From assembly GCA_030833145.1 (NCBI GenBank), contig JAURHT010000018.1, forward strand, positions 1 to 22,247: DNA of 22,247 nucleotides, written 5' to 3'. Position 1 is the first letter of the stretch. Each line of letters begins with the position of its first letter. Origin of the DNA: Aquirufa sp. (lineage in GTDB: Bacteria; Bacteroidota; Bacteroidia; Cytophagales; Spirosomataceae). Shown here piece after piece: positions 1-7,470 of the stretch. The notes under the pieces are model-generated. The model was given only the letters and a program-made list of their open reading frames with translations, did no database searches and was not told the origin of the DNA. Made by a program: the position numbers and the translations under genes.

Positions 1-35
1 GATTTTGCCTGTGTAGCAGAACCTCCTTGAATCAT
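1..35 (-). CDS. Possible 5' end of a leftward gene (partial)
   Basis: On the minus strand an ATG at 33-35 opens a frame of 11 full codons (M-I-Q-G-G-S-A-T-Q-A-K) that runs off the left edge. The support is positional: a perfect TAnnTTTG box (TATTTTTG, plus-strand 61-68) lies about 25 bases upstream, which would give a leader of roughly 20 bases. An AAGGAGG string lies inside the frame, with no start codon at a useful distance after it, so it is not taken as a ribosome binding site. The product cannot be recognised from 11 residues, and the frame may not be real. Confidence 0.3.
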   Translation of the reverse strand, partial: MIQGGSATQAK

Positions 36-60
36 AATTTTTATAGATTTAGATATGTTA

Positions 61-68
61 CAAAAATA
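61..68 (-). promoter_or_regulatory. -7 box of a possible leftward promoter
   Basis: The minus strand reads TATTTTTG, an exact match to the Bacteroidota -7 consensus TAnnTTTG, pointing at the ATG at 33-35. No TTTG is found at the usual 17-23 base distance upstream. The region is very AT-rich, so a chance match is possible. Confidence 0.35.
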
Positions 69-249
69 GAGCAAAATTTGGTTTTCTAGCCTCTAAATCG
101 CTCTTTTTTTGAGATAATTGTAAAAATAATTGCCTCCAGATGCCATTATCCGAAAAACTTTTTGTTTTTTTGTTACGATTTTTCCAATGAAGAATTTAAT
201 TTTTTAAAGATTAACCAATCTAAACTTATTAACTAAACCTCAAACAATT
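69..249. other. AT-rich divergent spacer
   Basis: This stretch separates the putative leftward start from the MFS transporter. It is dominated by A and T runs. I found no full TAnnTTTG box facing right; the nearest is TAATTTTT at 197-204, with a TTG ending at 172 (24 bases away, slightly too far). The only short rightward ORF (140-190, 16 codons) looks like chance. A promoter for the MFS gene is expected here but cannot be pinpointed. Confidence 0.5.
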
Positions 250-1458
250 ATGAATCAAACGGTTAATGCCAATCGATTATTTTTGGCGTCATGTTTTGCC
301 CTCATTACCACTTCCATGGCCTTCGGGATTCGTGCTGGTGTTTTAACTCAATTAGGTGTTAGTTTCCAATTGGACAACGAGCAATTAGGTTACGTAAATC
401 AAATGGCCTTCCTAGGTTTTCCTATCGCGATGATTATCGGAGGACCTTTATACAATGTATTAGGACCTAAAAAAATCATTTGGGTAGCGTTCTTTACGCA
501 CGTAATTGGTTTGATTATGACGATTTTCTCTGGCGGTTTTTGGACTTTATTATTATCTACCTTCTTCGTAGGATTCGGTAATGGTACAGTAGAAGCTGCT
601 TGTAACCCGATGATTTCGGATATGTTCGAAGGAAAGGATAAAACAAAAATGTTAAACCGTTTCCACATGTGGTTCCCAGGCGGTATCGTTATCGCGACTT
701 TATTGTCACAATTTATGACGGACAACAACATGGGATGGCAATTGCAAATCGCCGCTATTTTAGTTCCTGCGGTTATTTATGCGTATTTATTCTATGGTCA
801 AGCATTCCCAGTAGCGAAAGTAGAGGGTGGTGCTTCGACAGGTGAAAACTTCAAAGCGATGTTATCTCCTATCTACTTGTTTATGTTAGCTTGTATGGCT
901 TTAACAGCGATCTCGGAATTCGGTCCAGAGCAATGGATTGGGCCTATCATGGGTCAAGCGGGTGCAAGTCCAATGATCATTTTAGCGATTGTAACTGGTT
1001 TAATGGCGGTAGGTCGTTATTTCGCTGGCCCAATTGTTCATAAATTAGATGCAGGTGGCGTGTTATTAGTTTCGGCTATTTTAACTGCTTTAGGTGTGTA
1101 TTTAATGAGCGGTGCAACGGGTAGCATGGTATACGTTTCAGCGATTATTTTCGCGTTAGGTGTATGCTATTTCTGGCCTACGATGATCGGTTATGTGGCA
1201 GAAAACATTCCATTAACGGGTGCTTTTGGTCTTTCGATCATGGGTGGTATGGGTATGTTTGCTACGTCAATCTTCCAACCTATCATCGGTTCTTGGTTAG
1301 ATGCAAATACAGCTGAGGCTGCTAAGACAATGACAGGTGATGCCGTAGCATTAGCCGCAGGTCAAGCAACAATGGCCCAAATGGTATTGTTCCCATCGAT
1401 CTTAATCGTGGCTTTTGCGGGTCTTTATTTCTTCGGAAAGAAAACATCAAACGCTTAG
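250..1458 (+). CDS. MFS transporter
   Basis: This 402-aa protein is hydrophobic throughout, with about 12 predicted membrane helices, as in the major facilitator superfamily. After the second helix it carries a motif-A-like loop, GGPLYNVLGPKK (about residues 65-76). A charged mid-loop around residues 190-205 separates the two six-helix halves. The segment GFGNGTVEAACNP near residue 108 resembles the fifth-helix region of sugar porters of the FucP type, but this is too weak to name a substrate. The ATG at 250 directly precedes the first helix. Codon choice is very regular (GGT, CGT, TTA, GCG), as in the tig and clpP genes of this window, which suggests strong expression. The gene is monocistronic or nearly so, because a strong terminator follows 21 bases after the stop. 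A sugar or organic-acid substrate would be guesswork. Confidence 0.85.
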   Translation: MNQTVNANRLFLASCFALITTSMAFGIRAGVLTQLGVSFQLDNEQLGYVNQMAFLGFPIAMIIGGPLYNVLGPKKIIWVAFFTHVIGLIMTIFSGGFWTLLLSTFFVGFGNGTVEAACNPMISDMFEGKDKTKMLNRFHMWFPGGIVIATLLSQFMTDNNMGWQLQIAAILVPAVIYAYLFYGQAFPVAKVEGGASTGENFKAMLSPIYLFMLACMALTAISEFGPEQWIGPIMGQAGASPMIILAIVTGLMAVGRYFAGPIVHKLDAGGVLLVSAILTALGVYLMSGATGSMVYVSAIIFALGVCYFWPTMIGYVAENIPLTGAFGLSIMGGMGMFATSIFQPIIGSWLDANTAEAAKTMTGDAVALAAGQATMAQMVLFPSILIVAFAGLYFFGKKTSNA

Positions 1459-1478
1459 TCTAGAATTTTATTTAATTT

Positions 1479-1505
1479 AGGGGGCTCGAAAGGCCCCCTT
1501 TTTTT
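1479..1505 (+). terminator. Intrinsic terminator after the MFS gene
   Basis: A 7-bp GC-rich stem (AGGGGGC at 1479-1485 pairing with GCCCCCT at 1493-1499, loop of 7) is followed by an uninterrupted T run to 1505. The next gene's ATG begins at 1506, directly after the T run. Confidence 0.9.
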
Positions 1506-2084
1506 ATGCGTTATTTGATCTTTTTCACTTTCTTGATTTTTGCGTGCAAGCCTAATTGGCGGATTGATCCTGCCAAAGTGAAGGAGGAATTACAATCCCA
1601 AGCAGCGCAGAACACAGAGCGCAAGATTAAGGTGGAAACCCGATTAGGAGAATTTGAACTCGAATTAGATGATCGGACGCCCTTGCATTCCGTGAACTTT
1701 ATTCGCCTGGTAAAGATGGGCTATTTTAAAGACCGCTATTTCTACCGCAATGTATACGAGATTGGAATTCAGGGAGGTGGCGAATATTTTGATCGTTTGA
1801 ATTACCTGGTTCCGGCAGAGTATTTAGACGATCTGCGTCCTGTACGTGGCACGATTGCGATGGCTCGATATGATGAGGGAAATCCACTTCAATCCTCGTC
1901 ACCCACCGAGTTTTTTATTGTGACTGACTCAGAACAAGCCCGTCGTTTTTATCGAAAATACGTGGTTTTTGGCAAAGTTACTAAAGGGATGGCTGTGGTT
2001 GATTCTATCAAAAAGGAGCGTTCTTTTGACGAAAAGCCCGTTATTCCGGTGAAGTTTTCGATGTCTGTTTTGGACCCGAAATAA
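1506..2084 (+). CDS. Cyclophilin-type peptidyl-prolyl isomerase, lipoprotein
   Basis: This 192-aa protein has a short hydrophobic N-terminus ending in a lipobox-like LIFAC with Cys14, so it is probably a lipid-anchored envelope protein. From about residue 42 it follows the bacterial cyclophilin fold: VNFIRLVKMGYF, then the active-site strand FYRNVYEIGIQGGG (catalytic Arg81, Gln89), GTIAMAR at 115-121, SSPTEFFIV at 131-139 and VVFGKVTKGMAVVDSI at 153-168. Cyclophilins interconvert cis and trans X-Pro bonds, here presumably in the periplasm. The usual FHR motif reads FYR. The start is at the only ATG before the lipobox; it abuts the preceding terminator with no visible leader, which is odd. The 3' end overlaps the leftward symporter gene by 44 bases. 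Confidence 0.88.
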   Translation: MRYLIFFTFLIFACKPNWRIDPAKVKEELQSQAAQNTERKIKVETRLGEFELELDDRTPLHSVNFIRLVKMGYFKDRYFYRNVYEIGIQGGGEYFDRLNYLVPAEYLDDLRPVRGTIAMARYDEGNPLQSSSPTEFFIVTDSEQARRFYRKYVVFGKVTKGMAVVDSIKKERSFDEKPVIPVKFSMSVLDPK

Positions 2085-3702
2085 GACTTAAAAGAAAGGC
2101 AATCGCCATCACTAATAGGCAGCCTAACACATTTAGCCAAAGAAAGGCCATCCATTCCACCTTCCAAGCATAAATCACAAAGGCTTCTGCAATCAATGCG
2201 GCGATGAAAACCTGCGTTCCAGTAGTTCTAGGGATATAAAAGGCACATAAGAATATGCCTAAAATAGTTCCGTAGAACCAAGAACCTAGAATATTCACGA
2301 CCTCGATTAGGCTTCCCATATTCACCGCAAAAGTCGCGACGACTAAACAAAGTACCCCCCATCCCAAAGTGATAAGTTTCGATATCCACCAATAATGCTG
2401 GTTTCCTCGGTCTGGTGCAATAAAGCGTTCATAAATATCGACCATCGAAGTAGAAGTCAAGGACCCAAAAGCCGAGGCCATCGATCCCATCGATGAGAGT
2501 AAAATCATCGCAATGAGGAAACCTACAATCCCGATAGGTAATTGATTGATAATATAATGTAGGAAGATATAATTTGTGTCTTGGGCCTCCGTCTCTGGTT
2601 TTGCTGTTTTTAAAAGAGCCACGGCTTTTTCCTGAGTGGCCGCTGCCTGCTTATTTAAGTCATTTAACCGGGAATAATCCTTTCGTAGAATGGCTGATTT
2701 CTTAGCTTCGAAAATTGCCCCTTTCTCTTGATCAATGGCTTGATGTCCTGGAACGCTAGCCCAAACCTCCTCCGTATTCTTGTTGAAAAACGTAGGAGGG
2801 GCGTTAAATTGGTAATAGGTAAATACTAAAATACCCACTAATAAAATGAAGAACTGCATCGGAATCTTGAGGAAACCGTTCATCAATAAACCTTTTTTGA
2901 TCTCGCCAGCAGAAACACCGGATAAGTAGCGTCCTACTTGACTTTGATCCGTTCCAAAATACGACAGCTGTAAAAAGAAGCCACCAATGATTCCAGACCA
3001 AATGTTATAGCGATTATTCAAGTCAAATTTCCAATCGATTAAATTTACTTTGCCCATCTTGCCTGCAATCTGTAGAGATTCTTTTACGCCGATTTCTTGC
3101 GGAAGTTGAGCAACGATATAAACCCCTACGAAAACCATCCCGACGAGAACAACGGCCATCTGCAACATTTGAGTGTAGGAAATGGCTTTAGATCCGCCCA
3201 GCATACAATAGGCGGTTACGATGGCGGCGGTCACCGCATTGGTCCAGGTTAAATCCCAGCCTAAAAGGGTAGAAAGTATGATGGAAGGGGCGGCGATAGT
3301 CACACCGGTGGATAAGGCACGCGGAATTAAGAAGAGGAGGGAGGTGAGCACCCGGGTTTTGGCGTCAAAACGATTCTCTAAAAATTCGTAGGCCGTGTAT
3401 ACTTTTAAGGAGAAATAATGCGGAATGAAGGTCACGGACAGGATGATCATCGCGATGGGTAATCCTAAATAGAACTGCACGAAACGCATTCCATCGTGGT
3501 ATGCCTGGCCTGGAACGGATAAGAAGGTAATCGCGGAAGCTTGAGTGGCCATCACCGAAAGTAAAATGTGGTACCACGGAAGTTCCCGATCCGCTAACAG
3601 AAATCCCTGCAAGGAATGCTTGGTTTGATTCCCTTTCCAGCTGCCATACGCCACAATTCCACCAATCGTAGCCAATAAAACAATCCAATCGAGTGCTTGC
3701 AT
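2041..3702 (-). CDS. Sodium:solute symporter (SSS family)
   Basis: This 553-aa polytopic membrane protein belongs to the SSS family (LeuT fold, Na+-driven uptake). It carries the family hallmark TDQSQVGRYLSG at residues 251-262 and the late-helix segment LLSSMGSMASAFGSLTSTSMVDIYE (about 401-424), which in this family supplies Na+-coordinating Ser/Thr side chains. A hydrophilic, Lys/Glu/Ala-rich insertion at about residues 300-378 sits between helices and looks partly helical. The substrate is not deducible; relatives carry sugars, sialic acid, amino acids or carboxylates. The start ATG (3700-3702) lies two bases after the stop of a 29-aa membrane ORF on the same strand, so the two are probably co-translated. 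The 3' end overlaps the PPIase gene tail to tail, with no terminator between. Confidence 0.9.
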   Translation of the reverse strand: MQALDWIVLLATIGGIVAYGSWKGNQTKHSLQGFLLADRELPWYHILLSVMATQASAITFLSVPGQAYHDGMRFVQFYLGLPIAMIILSVTFIPHYFSLKVYTAYEFLENRFDAKTRVLTSLLFLIPRALSTGVTIAAPSIILSTLLGWDLTWTNAVTAAIVTAYCMLGGSKAISYTQMLQMAVVLVGMVFVGVYIVAQLPQEIGVKESLQIAGKMGKVNLIDWKFDLNNRYNIWSGIIGGFFLQLSYFGTDQSQVGRYLSGVSAGEIKKGLLMNGFLKIPMQFFILLVGILVFTYYQFNAPPTFFNKNTEEVWASVPGHQAIDQEKGAIFEAKKSAILRKDYSRLNDLNKQAAATQEKAVALLKTAKPETEAQDTNYIFLHYIINQLPIGIVGFLIAMILLSSMGSMASAFGSLTSTSMVDIYERFIAPDRGNQHYWWISKLITLGWGVLCLVVATFAVNMGSLIEVVNILGSWFYGTILGIFLCAFYIPRTTGTQVFIAALIAEAFVIYAWKVEWMAFLWLNVLGCLLVMAIAFLLSLISGPKQTSKTSPE

Positions 3703-3704
3703 AG

Positions 3705-3794
3705 CTACTTAAAGGTTTCAGTTAAGTAGATGAATGTCGCAATGATTCCTAAAAGGAATACAATTAATGTAACATACCAACGACTGAATTTCAT
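3705..3794 (-). CDS. Small single-helix membrane protein upstream of the SSS symporter
   Basis: A 29-codon ORF starts at the ATG at 3792-3794 and stops with TAG at 3705-3707. The translation begins MKFSRWYVTL, continues as a hydrophobic stretch of about 17 residues containing LIVFLLGIIATFIYL, and ends TETFK. Positive residues (Lys2, Arg5) precede the helix, as expected for a membrane segment with its N-terminus inside. It ends two bases before the symporter start, and a perfect -7 box (3813-3820) lies just upstream, so it is the first gene of the transcript. Small single-helix partners are known for some Na+ symporters, so a role as an accessory or stability subunit is plausible but inferred. 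It is easily missed by gene callers because of its length. Confidence 0.7.
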   Translation of the reverse strand: MKFSRWYVTLIVFLLGIIATFIYLTETFK

Positions 3795-3812
3795 AACAGG
3801 TTTATTTTTGCC

Positions 3813-3820
3813 CAAAGTTA
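3813..3820 (-). promoter_or_regulatory. -7 box for the small ORF-symporter unit
   Basis: The minus strand reads TAACTTTG, an exact TAnnTTTG match, 18 bases before the ATG of the 29-aa ORF. That predicts a leader of about 10-14 bases. The -33 element is weak (only a TTTT run at about 21 bases). Confidence 0.6.
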
Positions 3821-3844
3821 ATCCAATATTTATATTTAAAAGCT

Positions 3845-3875
3845 TTTGAATTTTTAAAATTGCTGACTACCTTTG
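3845..3875 (+). promoter_or_regulatory. Promoter of tRNA-Leu
   Basis: TTTG at 3845-3848, a 19-base spacer, and TACCTTTG at 3868-3875 match the Bacteroidota housekeeping promoter exactly. The mature tRNA begins 12 bases further on, leaving a short 5' leader for RNase P to remove. Confidence 0.88.
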
Positions 3876-3887
3876 CACTCCAAATTC

Positions 3888-3972
3888 GCGGGTGTGGTGG
3901 AATTGGTAGACATACCAGACTTAGGATCTGGCGCCGCGAGGCATGGGGGTTCGAGTCCCTTCACCCGTACCA
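3888..3972 (+). tRNA. tRNA-Leu (anticodon UAG)
   Basis: This is an 85-base class II (long variable arm) tRNA. The acceptor stem GCGGGTG pairs with CACCCGT (first pair G-U), followed by A73 and an encoded CCA at 3970-3972. The anticodon stem CCAGA/TCTGG encloses the loop CTTAGGA, giving anticodon TAG, which reads CUA and probably other CUN leucine codons. The T arm has GGTTCGAGTCC. The long variable arm (GCGCCGCGAGGC region) is typical of tRNA-Leu. Confidence 0.95.
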
Positions 3973-3980
3973 ATGGCAAG

Positions 3981-4016
3981 CCCTCAACACCAAAAAGGTT
4001 TTGAGGGTTTTATTTT
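3981..4016 (+). terminator. Intrinsic terminator after tRNA-Leu
   Basis: CCCTCAACACC (3981-3991) pairs with GGTTTTGAGGG (3997-4007) through 10 pairs and one internal mismatch, with an AAAAA loop and a TTTTATTTT tail. Confidence 0.88.
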
Positions 4017-4030
4017 AAAGGCTAATTATA
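3999..4030 (+). promoter_or_regulatory. Possible weak promoter for tig
   Basis: A TTTTG inside the descending terminator stem (3999-4003) is followed after 19 bases by TAATTATA (4023-4030), which matches the -7 consensus only partly. It lies 11 bases before the tig ATG. No better candidate is visible in the spacer; read-through from the tRNA promoter is the alternative. Confidence 0.25.
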
Positions 4031-4041
4031 AATAAGAACAA

Positions 4042-5382
4042 ATGAACATTTCACTTAACAAGGCAGGAGATTTAGAAGGTCGTTTGACTGTAGTTGTTTC
4101 TCCAGCAGATTACGCGGAAAAAGTAGAGGCAAAATTGAAAGATTATCGCAAGAAAGCATCCATCAAAGGATTCCGTCCGGGTATGGTCCCAGCGGCGCTT
4201 GTGAAGAAATTATACGGTCAATCTGCTCTAGTAGACGAAATCAATCACTTGTTAGGTCATGAAGTTTCTGATTATATCAAAGAAAATAAATTGAACCTAG
4301 TAGGTGAGCCTTTGCCAGCTGTAGAAGAGGCAGATGCGATCGATTGGGAAAAAGATACGGAATTTACGTTCCACTATGATTTAGGTTTCCACGGAGATTT
4401 TACGGTGGATTTGGCCAAAATCAAAGCTATCAACTCCTACGAAATTAAAGCTGACAAGAAAGAAATCGAAGAAACGATTGAAAACTTGAAGAAGCAATTT
4501 GGCGATCAAACTCATCCAGATGCTGTTGAAGACCGTGATTTAGTTTTCGGAACCTTCACTCAAGGGGAGTGGGTAGAGAAATCTGCGATCCCTATGCACG
4601 CAATCAACGATAAGTCGAAGAAAGTGTTCATCGGTGCGAAAAAAGACGATACGTTGAAGTTTGCGATTGATAAAGTTTTCGTAGATGCGAAGGCATTAGC
4701 TTTAGCAACTGGAAAGAAAGAAGACGAGGTAGCTGATTTGAAAGGAGAGGTTTCATTCGTAGTGGAAGATATCACGCGTCAAGTTCCTTCTGAATTAAAC
4801 GTAGCGTTTTTTGACAAAGTATTAGGTGCTGGAAAAGCGACAGATGAGAAGTCATTCCGCGAGCAAGTAGAAACAATCGTTACAGAGAACTACAAGCGTG
4901 AGGCTGAATACTTATTGCGTATTGACGCTGAGAAAGCTATTTTAGACGCAGTTAAAATTGACTTACCAGAGAAATTCTTACGCACTTGGTTAATCCGTAT
5001 CAACGAAGGAAAATTCACTCCAGAGCAAATCGATCAAGATTTTGATAACGTGAAGAAAGATATGCGTTGGAACTTAATCAAGAACGAAATCGCTGAGAAA
5101 TTCGACGTAAAAGTAGAATATCCAGAGGTAGTGGAGAAAGCGAAAGATATGGTACGTGCGCAGTTTGGCGGTTATTTATCGTCTAACGAGCCAGGTATCG
5201 AAGAAATGATTGAGAAAATCGCGATGGGTTACTTGAGCGATAAGTCGAAGTCAGATAACTTCATGAACTTATACAACCAAGCTTTCGCGGACAAAGTATC
5301 TGCTGCGATCGTGGCGAACGTTCCTCACAAAGTGACGAAAATCGACGTAGACAAGTTTAAAGAAATCGCTGCGGCGCTTTAA
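4042..5382 (+). CDS. tig: Trigger factor (ribosome-associated chaperone)
   Basis: This 446-aa protein has trigger factor architecture. The N-terminal ribosome-binding domain contains IKGFRPGMVPAALVKKLYG (residues 41-59), the family's ribosome-docking signature (GFRxGxxP). A middle segment (about 145-245) occupies the place of the FKBP-type isomerase domain, and a helical C-terminal chaperone domain follows. The middle domain is poorly recognisable as FKBP, as is common in Bacteroidota, so isomerase activity should not be assumed. The protein shields nascent chains leaving the ribosome. Codon use is strongly biased, consistent with high expression. A terminator follows, and clpP lies downstream under its own promoter. 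The adjacency of tig, clpP and clpX is widespread in bacteria and supports the call. Confidence 0.95.
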   Translation: MNISLNKAGDLEGRLTVVVSPADYAEKVEAKLKDYRKKASIKGFRPGMVPAALVKKLYGQSALVDEINHLLGHEVSDYIKENKLNLVGEPLPAVEEADAIDWEKDTEFTFHYDLGFHGDFTVDLAKIKAINSYEIKADKKEIEETIENLKKQFGDQTHPDAVEDRDLVFGTFTQGEWVEKSAIPMHAINDKSKKVFIGAKKDDTLKFAIDKVFVDAKALALATGKKEDEVADLKGEVSFVVEDITRQVPSELNVAFFDKVLGAGKATDEKSFREQVETIVTENYKREAEYLLRIDAEKAILDAVKIDLPEKFLRTWLIRINEGKFTPEQIDQDFDNVKKDMRWNLIKNEIAEKFDVKVEYPEVVEKAKDMVRAQFGGYLSSNEPGIEEMIEKIAMGYLSDKSKSDNFMNLYNQAFADKVSAAIVANVPHKVTKIDVDKFKEIAAAL

Positions 5383-5412
5383 TTAAATCATTGTCCTGAT
5401 ATTTTTTGGAAG

Positions 5413-5433
5413 CCCCGCAAATTGCGGGGTTTT
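5413..5433 (+). terminator. Intrinsic terminator after tig
   Basis: CCCCGCA and TGCGGGG form a 7-bp stem with a 3-base loop (5413-5429), followed by TTTT. The T tract is short but the stem is strong. Confidence 0.8.
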
Positions 5434-5450
5434 CTGTGAACAAAGGTTCT

Positions 5451-5458
5451 TATATTTG
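5451..5458 (+). promoter_or_regulatory. -7 box upstream of clpP (distal)
   Basis: TATATTTG matches TAnnTTTG exactly, 59 bases before the clpP ATG and just after the tig terminator. A TTTT at 5430-5433 lies 17 bases upstream as a weak -33 element. Confidence 0.5.
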
Positions 5459-5489
5459 TGTTGTAGGTAGTATAAATTCTAAAAAAGTC

Positions 5490-5497
5490 TAAATTTG
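5490..5497 (+). promoter_or_regulatory. -7 box upstream of clpP (proximal)
   Basis: TAAATTTG is a second exact TAnnTTTG match, 20 bases before the clpP ATG, without a clear -33 TTTG. Two start sites for clpPX are possible, which would fit a constitutive plus an inducible promoter, but this is inference. Confidence 0.45.
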
Positions 5498-5517
5498 ATT
5501 TTTAAACATTGAAATCT

Positions 5518-6225
5518 ATGTATCCAAAGGAGTTATCATCAGAAGAGTTTCGTAAGTACGCGGTTCACCACAGAGGTTTGAACGGTCTTGCGGTTGATCA
5601 ATATATGAATAACATCGGCAGTCGTCCGATGCACCAAATCGAAGATATGACACAATACATCATTGAGGAACGCCCGATGCGTTTTGCTCAAATCGATGTA
5701 TTCTCTCGTCTAATCATGGACCGTATCATCTTTATGGGTGTTCCGGTGGATGATTATATGGCCAATATCATTGTGGCACAATTGTTGTTCATGGAGTCTA
5801 CGGATGCAAAGAAAGACATTGTGATGTACATCAATAGCCCTGGTGGATCAGTTTACGCTGGCTTAGGTATCTACGATACGATGAACTACATCCGTCCAGA
5901 AGTGGCTACGGTTTGTACTTCACTTGCAGCTTCGATGGGCGCCGTTTTATTAGCGGGTGGTGCAGCCGGAAAGCGTTCTGCTTTAGAGCATGCACGTGTG
6001 ATGATTCACCAACCATCAGGTGGTGCGCAAGGTCAATCACGTGACATTGAAATTACAGCGCGTGAAATCGTAAAAATTCGCCAAGAATTATATGAAATCT
6101 TAGCAAAACACTCAGGTAAATCATTCGAAGACATTGAGCGTGATTCAGATCGCGATTATTGGATGAAAGCGGCTGAGGCGAAGGAATATGGTTTAATTGA
6201 TGAGATTTTAACGAGAACTGTCTAG
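5518..6225 (+). CDS. clpP: ATP-dependent Clp protease, proteolytic subunit
   Basis: ClpP is the serine peptidase that stacks as two heptameric rings and degrades proteins fed by ClpX. Counting from the ATG at 5518 (235 aa), the catalytic triad is Ser139 in SLAASMGA, His164 in VMIHQPSGG and Asp213 in SDRDYW. The spacings of 25 and 49 residues match E. coli ClpP exactly. The start could be extended three codons to a TTG at 5509, but the ATG is preferred. About 30 N-terminal residues precede the usual mature start, consistent with a processed propeptide or extension. The stop TAG overlaps the GTG start of clpX by one base, so translation is coupled. Confidence 0.96.
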   Translation: MYPKELSSEEFRKYAVHHRGLNGLAVDQYMNNIGSRPMHQIEDMTQYIIEERPMRFAQIDVFSRLIMDRIIFMGVPVDDYMANIIVAQLLFMESTDAKKDIVMYINSPGGSVYAGLGIYDTMNYIRPEVATVCTSLAASMGAVLLAGGAAGKRSALEHARVMIHQPSGGAQGQSRDIEITAREIVKIRQELYEILAKHSGKSFEDIERDSDRDYWMKAAEAKEYGLIDEILTRTV

Positions 6226-7469
6226 TGGCTAGTAAAAAAACGAGTTGTTCTTTCTGCGGTCGTCCTAAAAACGAGGTGGGTTTGTTGCTTTCTGGTATCG
6301 ATGGCCATATTTGTAATAATTGCTTAACGCAAGGATACGAGGTGGTGAAAGAGGAGATGGGTGTGGCGGCTGCAGCGAAAGCGGGCACAAAACATTCCTT
6401 CGAATTAGTGAAACCGAAGGATTTAAAAGAATACCTTGATGGCTACATCATCGGTCAAGAAGAGGCTAAAAAGCATTTATCGGTAGCGGTTTACAATCAC
6501 TACAAGCGTTTGATGCAGGCTCCTTCGAATGACGAGGTGAAGATCGAAAAGTCCAATATCTTGATGGTAGGGGAGACCGGTACGGGAAAAACGTATTTGG
6601 CTAGGACTCTAGCACAAAAATTACAAGTTCCTTTCTGTATCGCCGATGCAACCGTGATTACGGAAGCGGGTTATGTGGGTGAGGACGTGGAAACGATATT
6701 GACGCGGCTTTTACAAGCAGCCAATTATGACGTGGAGAAGGCCGAGTGTGGCATCGTTTTCATCGATGAAATAGATAAGATTGCGCGTAAATCAGATAAT
6801 CCGTCCATCACACGCGATGTTTCGGGTGAAGGGGTTCAACAAGCGCTCTTGAAATTATTAGAAGGATCTATTGTGAATGTGCCGCCGCAAGGGGGGCGTA
6901 AGCATCCAGACCAAAAAATGATCGCCGTCAACACCGAGAACATCTTGTTCATTTGCGGTGGTGCTTTTGATGGCATTGATCGCCATATCGCTAAGCGTTT
7001 GAACTCTCGCCCAATCGGTTTCTCTGGCGATGATACCTTCCACGAATCGTTCGAGAAGGACCAAATCATGAAGTATGTGACGGCCCAAGATTTGAAATCG
7101 TTTGGATTAATTCCTGAATTATTAGGTCGTCTTCCAGTGGTTACTTATTTGAATCCATTAGATACAACAGCCTTATTGTCGATCTTAACGGAGCCTAAAA
7201 ATGCGCTTGTGAAGCAATACGAGAAGCTTTTCGAGATGGAAGGGGTTAAATTATCCTTCCAGCCTGATGCGCTCGTGTATATGGTGGAGCAAGCGATGCA
7301 GTACAAATTAGGGGCTCGTGGTTTGCGTTCCATTATGGAGGCGGTTATGACGGATGCGATGTATGAAATTCCATCGCAGACAGAAATGAAGACTTTTGAG
7401 GTGGATTTGAATTATGCGAAATCGAAGTTCGAAAGAACAGTATTCCATCAAATGAAAGTGGTCGCTTAA
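6225..7469 (+). CDS. clpX: ATP-dependent Clp protease, ATP-binding subunit ClpX
   Basis: This 414-aa AAA+ unfoldase recognises substrates and feeds ClpP. Visible features: an N-terminal C4 zinc domain (Cys8, Cys11, Cys30, Cys33), Walker A GETGTGKT (116-123), pore-loop GYVGED (149-154), Walker B IVFIDE (178-183 region), the ClpP-docking tripeptide IGF (264-266), the LLGRLPVV segment near 299-306 and sensor 2 GARGLR (363-368). The start is a GTG in TAGTG, sharing one base with the clpP stop; the zinc finger begins seven residues later, so this start is secure. The gene is the second of a tight run: a hydrolase gene begins one base after its stop. Confidence 0.97.
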   Translation: MASKKTSCSFCGRPKNEVGLLLSGIDGHICNNCLTQGYEVVKEEMGVAAAAKAGTKHSFELVKPKDLKEYLDGYIIGQEEAKKHLSVAVYNHYKRLMQAPSNDEVKIEKSNILMVGETGTGKTYLARTLAQKLQVPFCIADATVITEAGYVGEDVETILTRLLQAANYDVEKAECGIVFIDEIDKIARKSDNPSITRDVSGEGVQQALLKLLEGSIVNVPPQGGRKHPDQKMIAVNTENILFICGGAFDGIDRHIAKRLNSRPIGFSGDDTFHESFEKDQIMKYVTAQDLKSFGLIPELLGRLPVVTYLNPLDTTALLSILTEPKNALVKQYEKLFEMEGVKLSFQPDALVYMVEQAMQYKLGARGLRSIMEAVMTDAMYEIPSQTEMKTFEVDLNYAKSKFERTVFHQMKVVA

Positions 7470-7470
7470 T

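Noticed and set aside
140..190. 16-codon rightward ORF in the left spacer
   Set aside because: It is AT-run derived, lacks a promoter box and ends well before the MFS gene; nothing supports translation.
250..1458. Naming the MFS gene as a fucose or glucose/galactose transporter
   Set aside because: The similarity to FucP-type sequences is limited to a short helix motif, which is not enough for a substrate.
4042..5382. Trigger factor as an active FKBP-type isomerase
   Set aside because: The middle domain lacks recognisable FKBP active-site motifs, so only the chaperone role is claimed.
5509..5517. TTG start three codons upstream of the clpP ATG
   Set aside because: The ATG at 5518 is a better codon, and the three extra residues add nothing recognisable.
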